From the NCBI GenBank assembly GCA_031763025.1, contig JASSKH010000003.1:15000992-15064991 (forward strand): DNA of 64,000 nt. Direction: 5' to 3'. The DNA comes from Macrocystis pyrifera. Lineage: Eukaryota > Sar > Phaeophyceae > Laminariales > Laminariaceae. Both the position numbers and the translations under genes were made by a program. Below, piece after piece: positions 51,627 through 63,100 of the stretch (position 1 is its first letter; each line of letters begins with the position of its first letter). Under the pieces are notes generated by a model. It did not search any database. It was not told the DNA's origin and saw nothing but the letters and a program-made list of their open reading frames with translations.

Positions 51627-52445
51627 AGCGCGGTCGCCGCTTTCGTGCCTTGGCGTCCGCGTGTGCCTCGAGACACGAGGGATGCATCAATAGGCTCTGT
51701 CTGGCCTCCATTTGTGATTTTGGATAGAGTGCGTACGAGTATTTAAGGTTCGTTCGGGATTGTAAGATAATATTCAAGCGGTGCTTATTTTTGCGACCGG
51801 GCTGAGAGTCACAAGAGGGAGGTACCCCGAATGAGCACCAACATTGTCGAGCTTGCGTCGAGGTCCACGGTGAGCACCGGGCTTCACGCGAGGCGGGCGA
51901 CGGGGCTCACTGTGGAAGAGAGGGAGGGAAGCTTTACCCGGACTGAATCGGTGGCGAGATGGTCGCGAGAGGGGCGGACGGCGTACGAGGCTGAGAGAGA
52001 AGCTCTGCTGTAAGATTTTTTCTTTTTTTCATTTTTTTCTCTTTTTGACTGGTGTAAGGTGTTCCACTCAGGTAGTAAATTATTGCACGAAAGGGGACGG
52101 GGATTTTATTTCTTTTAGAATTTTTCGGTTTCATTTTCATTGTTTTTGCTGTGTTGCTGTGCCGTTCTGTGCTTTCTCTTTCGTACATACGACGAGTACA
52201 CAGACACAGAGCATATCGAAAGAAGAAAATATGTATATACCCTACCTGGGGTATGTACGTATGTACGACGTGTCAGCGAGCGTAGCGGAAAACCGCCCGC
52301 GACGTGAAGCATATGTGGCGTCCGAGCTGTTTTCTCCTGAAGCATGGCTGCGGGACTCTTGGCATTATCAAGTCGCCAGTTTGCAGCTAACTACAGGGAC
52401 CATAAAAAAAAACAATATTCAATCATGGACCTCTGTCCGCTTCGC
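51627..52445. repeat. Dispersed repeat of about 0.8 kb, copy 2
   Basis: Same element as 12028-12816, in the same orientation. It carries gtgcctcgagacacgaggga, a conserved direct match through ctggcctccatttgtgattt, and the terminal gacctctgtccgcttcgc. Here the internal frame 51831-52013 is open with an ATG, whereas copy 1 has a one-base shift early in it. Confidence 0.75.
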
Positions 52446-54188
52446 CGTCCACTAGAGCTTTCGCTGCGTACTTGCGCATGATTTTGCTGTATAGCTGAAT
52501 CGAGTCGGAGAGTAAGTTGCCCCCATCGAATCCCAAGAGGTCAGAAATCGAATATACTTCCACAATCACGCTCTTAATAATCCTTCACGACAGCAGTACA
52601 TATCGAAATAACGAAAGAAGAAAACATGGTATAGAAAATGAGGGTTCTCTACGCCGGCTCCGGCGCGTTTTAGCTGTCCAGTACGCATCGTGTGTACGAT
52701 GCCTTAGTGTGTCGTCATGTACACTGCTGCTGTACGTGCACGTAAAGTTCTGTGTCTTGGGTCTGTGGTCTGTGGGTTCTCCGGCGAGGTCCACGAACTT
52801 CATGGCGGAAAAGTACGTTACTACTATCTGACTCCTCGCGTCACGAGCAAACGTGAGGAGGAAAGCAGAAAGAGCAACGACGCAACGGCAGCAGTAGTTG
52901 CAACCACATCAACATCAACGACAACAACGTCGGTAACAACAACTGCAGCAACGAGACCTGCCGGGCGCTCTGCTTTTGCCGCACCACTCGTAGGCTGAAA
53001 CAAACACTTCCTTCTCGTACGCACGAGCATGATACTCGTAGAAGAAATTATGAAATGATCAAAATGGGTTGAATTTGAAGTCAATTTCAACTTGATTCCT
53101 CCATCTGGCAGTCTAGGTTCAAGTTATTAATTGCAATAGTAGAGAGGGGGGGAAAAGGCTCGGCCCATCAGGGCTACGTACGAGTTGCGAGTACACTAGT
53201 ACGCATGCAGGCTGCAAGCTGCAAGCAGCAGCGTGTGCGCTCGTTCGAAGCAATGATATTCGCGAGCTCGTCGGGGGGAATAAGTGACACGGAAATTCCA
53301 TAATAAACGCGAGTTTTGAAGTTTCAAGGTGTTGGTGCGTTGGTGCGTTGCTGGTTTGGTCCCGGCTAAACAATTTTTCTTATTTTCTGTCGCACAGCGC
53401 AAAGAAATGAATACGAAAACAATAAAAAAAAGTTTGCAGACGGTTAAAAATATCAGGATCATCCCAGCGAGGAAGTCGGCAGCAAATACACTATGTGCAC
53501 GCATCAAGATCTTGCCCAAGACAACGGGCGTGCTACAAAAGTATCGTGGCCAAGCTTCCTTGCACACAGACCGCGATGCTATGATGGAAAAAAGGTGCTG
53601 GACTCTTTGCTCTGCCGCTGCTGGTACTTGTATGGGCAACACGACCACAACCCTTCTGAACTCACCCCGACGATCTCGTCCAGCAGATGACGGAAGAACG
53701 AAGCATGGACACGGAGGAAGCTCCCCCTCCTCCACTGGAGAAGGTATATGCATGCCCATCACTCTTCCGTCGGGCCGCGCGGCCTGTCCAGAAGGAAAGT
53801 GGGGAGGGTGGTGTACTTGTATATGTCAGCACTCAGCAGTCTCTCACAGGCCGGTCTGGCAACCGGCAAGTTTAACCGCAATCTGCGAGGCACACGCCGC
53901 GAGAGTTGAATATAGTAGTTGATTGGACGATGAATTGCGCCGCTCTTTTTGCGAAGTACCGCATGTAGTTCGTAGATCGACACGACAACAGCAGCAGCGC
54001 GCAGCAGGAGAAGCAGCATAACAGCAGCATATTGCTGTAGTCTACAGCAGCACAGCAGTACTGAGGGATGATCACGTCGTCGCATAGCCTCTCGCCGCAT
54101 CCTTGTTAGATCAGTTAGTAGTTCGGTATTGATTTGGGCACGTGCATCACCACCCAGGACCCAGGACCTTCTGTCTTTCGATAGAAAA

Positions 54189-57100
54189 ATGTCATCGAAT
54201 CCGGACAATGGAGGGGGTGGCGGCGAAGGTTTCATTGGGGTCATGACAGCGGGGAGACCCAGTGGTCGTCTCGAGAGCGAGCTGGAGAACGTTTGTCGAG
54301 AGCTGAGCCTAGTCGAGGTCAAGATTGCCGAGCTCCTCGAACAGCAGAACTCCCTACGAGCTCGACGGGACCAGCTTTCAGGAGAAATACGAGCCCGAAA
54401 GAAAAGAAGTGAGTTCTTGGTGGGGGGCTGCGTTTGCAGTTGCAGCAGCAGCAGCGAGGGGCAGAAATTCAAATATCGTCCTCTCGAGTTTGACCTTTTT
54501 TTTTTTTTTTTACCCATCACCACTTTTACTTCCCAGCCCACTCGTAGGAGGTTTTACCCTCGACGATCTTCTGGACAAGCCGTGGTCACAGGTGTCGTCC
54601 CTTCTCCCCCCCGGTACGTGCCTTTATTTTTTGTCGCGCATAGGGCTCAGCATTCCCACTGCTCGTCGATTTTCATCGGATGTAGCCAACTCACGCTTTC
54701 GCGCTTTCCGCTTATCAATTTTTTTATGCAAGAAAAAGTCCCTATGAGCATGCACTCGGTTTTGACCTACGGATATGTTGCAATGTCAGTATAATAGCAT
54801 ATCGTACATGTTGCGTATATGCATGCCAGACACGAACGATATGCATGTATGCGCAGCAGTGCGGGTAGTGCGGTACAAGGTAGGGTACGTTGGGTGGGTG
54901 TTTTAGTGCTTAGTTTTTCGCTGCGCCCACAACCACAAATTTGTTTCTATGTGGACGGGATGCCCGTCATCTACGAGTGAGTCTGGTACCTACTGCTGTA
55001 ACACCGAGCTTCTAGTTTGGCAGTCACATGACAATACATCACAACACCAGAGTTTGTTGTTGTCGTTGCTGCGAGGAGTCACTTGTATGTACGATATAAA
55101 ATACGAGTGTTGGTCCCCAACGCACCCAACAGGTGTCCGTACTGATTCGCTTCTGCCTTGTGCTGTAGGTTCTGTGGTCACAAACTACAGCAGTGCTTGT
55201 CATAAAGTGTGCTGAATTTACCTTGGCTGTGAGCTGCAAATGTTTGTCCAGTCGTAAGAAGTGCAAGCAGCACCGCGTGACGTTATTCGTTCGTTGATTG
55301 GGCTGTGGGCCAAGATGATACTGATGTTCAAGTGTTGAAGGAGCTCAGACACCGACGCAAATGTCAACAAGCGGAAGGTTTTTCAGCCTCTCGCCGGCAA
55401 GAAGGATCGCCACCATGACCCTGAGCCCCGCGTGAAGGTACAGGTATATTATACTTGTACGTAGCAGCCGATATTGATTGTACGCGGGAATATATTATAT
55501 GCCATGGTACCAGATATACTCGCATGCGTGTGTTCTTCACGTTCAACCGTTGTTTTATAGGATAGAGGGGAGTGGCCTTCGACGGTGTTGATCGTGGACA
55601 TGCGATATTTTACACAAGCTTCCGAAAACAGGTCTGGGCTTCGCAGACGGTAAGATGAACAGGCGCCTGCCTGCCCCTCCGACTCCCGATTTTGTCTGAT
55701 TTATCAACCTTTCACACGAATGTGGCACTCTCACGGCATGCATGTAGTACTTGTACTTGTTCTTAGTGGGGTCGCGACTTTCAACTTTCGCCGCGTCACA
55801 TCGCAGGCGTGCTCTCTCAATGTGACTGGGCCGGGGACAACTTCGAGTGGTCCAAGCCAACGGCCGAGCTTTTGCGGGACACCTTCGGCCTGAACAGCTG
55901 GCGCATCAACCAGAAGGAGATCATCAACGCTACTTTATCTAGGCGGGACGTTTTCGTCGTCATGAGGACTGGCGGGGGCAAATCGCTGTGCTACCAGCTG
56001 CCGGCTCTGCTTAAGGGGGGCATAACGGTTGGTGGGTTGGTCTTAAGCGGGTGTGATACTTTTGTACTGCTGTCTTCCGAGCGCATTGTATTTTATGGCT
56101 TGAGATGTCGGTAGATTTTCACCACTTATTCGACACGGGTTGATGCACACTGCTGTGTACCTGGTACGAGACAAAGGAACAAGTAATATTGCTAGCCAAT
56201 ACCTTGGCACCAGGTACCTGGTAGTTGATTGGGTCTGATTGGCTTAGGGTTAGGATGAGTTTTATCCGTGTCGTACACAGTCACCCTCACGTTCATTTCG
56301 CTCTGCAATAGGCAAGGAGGATACGCTCCCAAGAGCCCCACTAGGCTGTGAAGATACTGCTGTTGTAACACACAGCGTGAAGACAGTTTATGATGTCTTT
56401 GTTATGTTATGTTGTCCCGGAAAGATGCACAAGGCATAGCCAAGGTGGAAAGGTGGAGTGAGCATGAGGGTCAACTCTACACATTTCAGCAACGACTCAT
56501 CGTCATCGCACATCCTCGTGGTGTCTACTCGTACGTGTTCCATCAGACTACTCGTATGTAACGGTCACTTATTGTTGGACTGTCGGTGAGACAAGCCATA
56601 TCGAACACCTCACCTATAGTGTCGAGTAAGTGGTAAACTCCACTCTGGGATGTAGTGCCTGTTAGATTTGTTGTGTGGAGTGTGGAGGGACGCAGAGGCA
56701 TCCAGGCCCGTTTCACACCCATTCGTCGTCAATTATTGTATGAGTGTGTTGTTGCTGGTGCTGGTGGTGTGATATTGTTGGTGATGTTACTGGTTTGGTT
56801 TGCGTTGGTGTTGATGTGCCGGGCGACGGGTAGAGCCTACCACTTATTCGAGAAAACGTTTGGCACAGAGCTTCCACACACCAGGTATTCGAGAAAATGG
56901 TTGGCACACACTGCTGTGCGCAGCACAAAGGGACTAATACTATCCAGTGATTGATTTGATCTGATTGATAGGCTTACACTGCTTACTTAGGCTTACAGTA
57001 GAGGTAGGGATAGTTCTATTCGTCTTGCACACAGTAACCCTCAACCATTTTCTCGAAGGTGTGTTACGGGGGTCCATAGTAAATAGGACCAACTATTGTT

Positions 57101-60100
57101 AGTAAAAAAAGTAAATATATAGTTTATTGTGTGTACCGTAGGTCCTATTAACTATGGCCCCCCGTAATAGTAAGCTACGCTCGTAGCCACACGTGCCCTG
57201 GCACTGCGGTGGTTTGTTCAGCCAAGCCCTGAGCATAGGCGATCGATGGGCAGTCCTGCACACCAGGTAGGTCCTGGATCCAGACGAATTTCTTGCTTGT
57301 CGTGGCAACCTTCGCCGCCGTATCTCGGCAGTCTGCTCCTTCTTGTCACTCTGTCCTTGACACGCTGAACGTCTCGCCATTTTTTTTGTAGGCAACCCGC
57401 CGGGCTTGCGCTGTTTGCACCTGGATGGCGTCCACTACCTGTCCCAAATAAGCAACGAACCCCTCACCCCCGCCCTTCGGAACGTCTACGTCCCCCCCGC
57501 TCTCCAAGTTGTGTCGCCGTTGCTATCTCTTATCGAAGATCAGATGCGGTACCTGAATGACTTGGTGCCCGGGTCGGCTGCCATGCTGTCTGCGGGTATG
57601 GACAAGAGCGAGACGGCCAACGTATATCGGAGGATGCGGGGCGAGAAGATGGAGGGTGACACCGAGGGTTCCAGGCTGGTGATGGTTCTAGTCACGCCTG
57701 AGAAGGTTAGTTGGTGCTCTCGCAGCGTTTTGCGGCGGAGAACTTTTCGTTTTCGTCGCTTTCGCGGTTAGAGAGGCGCATGGTATCCCTCTCATGTATT
57801 TCTTGTGCGGTTGGTGCTGCTTTTCTTTTTGCCGCACCATTTTTCTTCCCGAAAGGTACGTTCGATGGAGGGCAGCGGCAGTGCGAGTACGGTATGGCGG
57901 TTGCACTTTCGACGAGTTGTGTGGCATTAACCTCTGAAACAAGATGCCCTGATTGATTTAATATTGTCGGACGGAGTTCGATACTGCTGTAGTAAGAAAT
58001 AAACGAACTTTGACCGAACTCCGATTGCGAGCTGGTTCAAGCTGAACAACCCTAATAATGTTACCCACGAATGCCGCTTGAATAATCCACTCGAGTGGCA
58101 CGTGCTTGGTATCATAGTGCCCGCTATGAACAGTGGAAGAGGTTGAACATGGTCAGTTTTCTTTGTTAAAGACCAACTATTATGGGAAATTATTTCTTGA
58201 GCTCTCAGAACTGGGGTTTTAGGCTGAATATATGCGTTTTACTTGGCGGGGAAAGCCAGAAACACCGACAGACTCCTCAAAATGCTCCCCGTAGTTTTTT
58301 GCGAGCTTTGAGGAACAGTTTCCCGTTTCTCCAGAGTCCTAATTTGAATTTTGGAGCAGCCAATCACTTTTCTCTGGAGGGTCAGAAATAAGGCTGTTGG
58401 TCAGAACTGGGGCCAGAAATAGTGGATCTTCGAGGATTTTTGATGAAAAAAATCACGATGTCCTCAGAACTGGAAATATGGACGAACAGTTCTACGACGA
58501 CTCTGGAGAAATGGAAAAGTGCTCGAGAAAGCTCTCGGAAAACTAAGGGGAGCATCCTGAGGAGTCTACCGGTGTTTTTGACAGTCCCGTTTAGTAAATC
58601 GCGGGTTTTCGGCAAAAAAAGCCAGTTCTGAGACCCCCTCAAAAATTTCCCATAATAATTGGTCTAACCCTGTTAATGTAGGACTGCAGTCCCGTTTTTG
58701 AGACAAGTACTTCGAAGTTGAGTGGTTTGTCCCCAGAACTGGACTGCAGTTCTACAAGGGTTAAGGGCCTAGGGGTGGCGCTAGCGGCGAAAATGTGTCT
58801 TCCGTACGTAGGAAGACAAAAAGGCCTTTTTTTTCTGAACAAGCCGGTTCCAGGCACCCCAAGGCATGCCTAGGATACTGTAGCTGACTACTCGTAGCGC
58901 AGCAGGATATTAAGAACTGTCGTCAACTTGCGTGCGATGGTGTGTGTTGATGAAAAATGAAAAACGAGAAAGAAAATCAATAAAACGGTTCAAACGTACT
59001 GGATACGAAAAGCACAGAACATGCCATAGCTGCTCGCACACACGTCCGCCGGTCACACCTCACCGCAACCGCCACCGTTGACCTGCCCGCCGCCAATCAC
59101 ACCCCACCCTACTGGCCACCATTGAACTGCCTGCCACGCCGCCAGTCGGCGAGCGGTCGCCCCTAGCGGCTCTGCGCTTTGGCGTACAGCTGTGCCGTTC
59201 TCGACCCGCTAAACCTCCAAGAACCTCCTCCGCCACACTACAGCTATAGCGTTGCTCATGAACCCACCAACTGTAACATTAGTTTAATGTTAGAAGTTGC
59301 TACAGAAGACATCGAGCAACAGGAACACACAAGAGAGACAACGGTGCACAGGAGGTAGCCCAGCGAGCCGTTTACATACGAGACACTGGGTGCGCACGGC
59401 CTCGGCGGCGGCTGTCCTGGTGCCTGGTGCTTGTGGATGGGACCCGCGGTGCTCTTTGTTTATGCTGATGAATCGAAAGAAAGCAGAACACACGACAACT
59501 ACACGCGTCCGCCGATCACACCCCGCCCTGCACCAGCCACCCTTGAAACTCCAGTAACTAATTACAAGGCAGCTGTGCAAATTTTTGCACGCTTCCCGCA
59601 CCAAAGCTCAAATGTCCACGCCGCTTTTTAGGGACAGAGCCTGAGTTTTTGCACACGTGTTCTGTGAGCCCTTGTTGGCCCGTTGACGAAGGATGCTTTT
59701 TGTTGTTTCGCACGGAATTTGGGATTCCTTGAGGCCCAAACATCCCAAAAAAGATATGCGATCTATCTCTCAGAAACGGCGTGAACGACTCTTGACTTTT
59801 TTATTGGATTCACCTTAAACCAACTTGTTGGACTCTCGATAGGCCGGGACACGTGTCTGCATTGTTGTAATACACGTACCATGGTACACATTATACCCCC
59901 TGGCGTTCGACCAAGACGGGTGACAATTCACCCCTTGCTTCGTTGTTTCGTTCGTGTCATAGAGCTGCGCTATGATTTGCAAACCGATGACCCGGTATAT
60001 TTCGCCCCACGTCGGATTTCGAAGGTTGCGATGCTGTTGCGCTTGCACTAGTTGCGATGTTGTTGTATCCTCGGTTCGATAGTTGTCTTGCTGCTTTTGC

Positions 60101-63100
60101 TGCCGCACCCTTCACTTGCAGGTTGTGAAGTCGAAGATGTTCATGGCGGCTCTGGACAAGACCGCACAGAGCGGCCGCCTCTCGAGGGTGGTGATCGACG
60201 AGGCTCACTGCTGCTCGCAGGTACTGCAGTAAAAAAGGAGGCACAAGGCACGTCTCAATATTCCCAGCCTGGCGTCCTGCTGCGCGATGTAACGGGTCGA
60301 CAACTATTGAGAGAGTGACGGCCTTTACCTGTTGGAAGTTGGAACACACCGTGTGTGCCTTCCGTGTAAAAGCTGACATAGAAACGACACACAATGCATT
60401 TTCGGCGGCGTTTGGTGATGACGCACGGCGCCGAGGATCTCGCAGAGAGGCAACATGTGGGTGAACACCCTTCCCCGCTCTTTAGCCGAGAAAGTGTAGA
60501 ACAAAAAAAGTTGGTCACCCGCTCCCACACCCCTCACCTTTCTACTTTCTACTTCACCCCGCCCCCCCCCCCCCCCCCCCCCCCCCCGCGCGCTTCCGCC
60601 GCGCTCTCCCGCCTTTTCCTGTTGTCTCCTTTAACGTTATGGCCCCCTCCTCGATATTCATTGATTGGTGGATTGGCGCCTGTTCTTTCTTAGTGGGGGC
60701 ACGATTTCCGTCCAGAGTACTGCAAGCTCGGCATCTCAAGAGACAGTTTGGGCACGTGCCTATCCTTGCCGTAACAGCCACTTGCACCGACTTTATTCGG
60801 GATGACGTGAGTGGTACAATCGGCGGTTTCACTCGGATACGAAGCGACACCAGAGAATGGGGAGTGGGCGCGCGGGGGGGGGTTGTACTTATGATGTCAT
60901 GTCATGTGTACTTATGATGTCATGCATGACTGTAGCGGTACGGCCATAGACCCTCGCATCCATACGATGCCAGGACGAATCACGTCGGGTTTTCACGAAC
61001 CAAGTAGACAGTGCTTGCTTGGGCTGGGGGGGGAAGGCAGGACTTGGGCAACTGCCGCCGTAGTGCCACGCAATACCTCGACGCAGAATGATCATCTTTG
61101 GTTTAGATAGTAGATGTTATCGGATCACGCAAAAAAGCGCTCAGCAAGTCGAGCGGGGAAGCTTCATGTTGGCGTTTTTGACGGAGAGGCTAGAGTGGGC
61201 CTGAGCGGGACGAGCGGTGCAGTGGGGTCGAGCCTTTCGATTGACGATGCAAGACCCGCCCGATTTTTCCCTGTTTATATACCTGTTTGTCGGCTTGTAC
61301 GGGGGGGGTACAGCGTGTAATTTGTCAACCAGAAGCAGGAGGTTTCTCTTTGCGGCGACGCTTTCCTTCGGAGGAGAGGGACGTGGACTTCATGCGCCGG
61401 TTTCAGACCGTGGGGTCGTTGCGGCACGGGGGTATATTCGTGTGCTGACAAAAAAAAAAACGAAACGACGCGTGCTTCCGTCAGGTTATGAAGATCTTGA
61501 ACCTCACACCGGGCGATGTGGTGTGCTTCAAGAGCAGCTTCAACCGGTCTAACCTTAGGTGCGGCACGGCCGCGCGCGAACCGTTTTTTTTTTTGTCTAC
61601 ACACGACGGGCCGCAAAGCTGCGAGCCTCTTTACGCTTTGTATGCACACTTTCGTAGCGGGCGGCGCGTTTATGCCGTGTAAACCACCCGCGGTCGTGCA
61701 ACGTGTTGACCGCTGATGACTGTATGACTGTAGTTTTGGTGTTGTTTTCATCTTGATTGCTGCTGGACGCTCGTCCTTGGAGAGCAGTACACGGGAGCTG
61801 GCTTGCGGACCGATTTTTTCGCACGGAATTCATTCATGTTGCAAGCTGCGCCTCTAAATCTCCTGGGCACGAAGCGAGCTAGCTCTCTGCAGGGCACGTT
61901 CAAGCGATCTGCGTTGCGTTCTCTGACGTTGCGGAGTACGTATCACACGGCCTGAAATAAGTGCCGCCAATCGTATAATACTTCCGGGTGTATGTAACAT
62001 TAGCATAGGATAGCAGCATGCGTGTGAATCGCGGCATACCCCCTCTTGCATTGGGCTGGTTGTACCATCCCGTCGCGACTGAGCTCGTGCCCGTCCCTCC
62101 ATCACCGTAGAAGTTAATTTATGTCACCCGCGCGTGCCCCACAGGTACGAGGTAATGGCGAAACCGGAGGCCGCGAAAGACGCGCTGGACCAGCTGGCGT
62201 CGTTCGTGAAGGACAACTACCGCGGCAAAGCGGGCATCGTGTACGCTTTCTCGAGGAAGGAGGCTTCGGACGTTGCGGCCGGGCTGGCCTCTCGGGGCGT
62301 TCCTGCCGTGTTTTACCACGCTGGGCAGGAGGTTAGTGTTGCTTTGTGGTCTGCTGATGCGTTGGGGTAGCACTTAAGAATTATGAGGCTCTTCTCTTGG
62401 TTATAATATAGGAGCTCTGTACCTCTCCAAACAACCAGTCCAAACAACCAGCTGTGAGAAACTTTGCGAGTTCAGCCCGACACATCATCCCATGGATTGC
62501 GTAGGTCTATAACTAGCGATATTATAAAAATACACATGGGATCCAACTACTTTGGGCACTCTTCGGTTGAAGACCGGACATCAGTCAGACTTTTAGGGCT
62601 TTAAATAGTTGCAAGGGGGTGCGGTGTTTGTACCTTATTTTTATCAGGGTCCTATCATGGGGAGCTCCTTGAACCTCAGCCAAAATAGACCTTCAGAAAG
62701 AAAGGAGTGCGCAGGAGCGCGATGAACAAACCCATGGGGATACATATAGTAGTATTGTTGGGCAATATGACACAGGTGAGGTTCCGGAGATATCGGGTAC
62801 TTCCGCAGTTGAGGAGCCCTTGCCAGTCAGAAAAACATTCCAGTAGGGTCTAAAAATACCCCCCCATCTACTATGGTCATACGACTACGGCCACGCATGA
62901 TATCGAGTACATCCACACCAGAAATTGAATCAATTCATTGACGCCGTCATCCATATGCAAGAGACTCCGACTCAAACGCGGTTCTTAGTAAGATGCAGCT
63001 CACCCTTCATGCGACTCGCCCAACACCTCACGGCGCCTCGCGCTTGGTGCAAGCAATGTCTGCCTGGTCGGTGAAAACCCGGCGTGCTCCGTCCCGGCAT

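Larger units (their letters stand above)
46000..54188. other. Large repeat-bearing spacer, no gene supported
   Basis: 8.2 kb between the divergent cytochrome b5-domain and RECQ1 genes. It holds copies of several dispersed repeats (46295-46450, 46757-46912, 48008-48070, 51627-52445). Longer open frames, for example plus 49367-50179 and minus 53762-53196, show no recognisable domain and no convincing splice continuation. An unrecognised lineage-specific gene cannot be excluded. Confidence 0.45.

Noticed and set aside
51831..52013. Small frame conserved in both copies of the 0.8-kb repeat
   Set aside because: Comparison with 12243-12431 shows mostly amino-acid-changing differences and an early frame shift in copy 1, so there is no sign of coding constraint.
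53196..53762. Minus-strand frame of 188 codons upstream of RECQ1
   Set aside because: It shows no known motif and runs through AT-rich low-complexity sequence; judged a chance frame.
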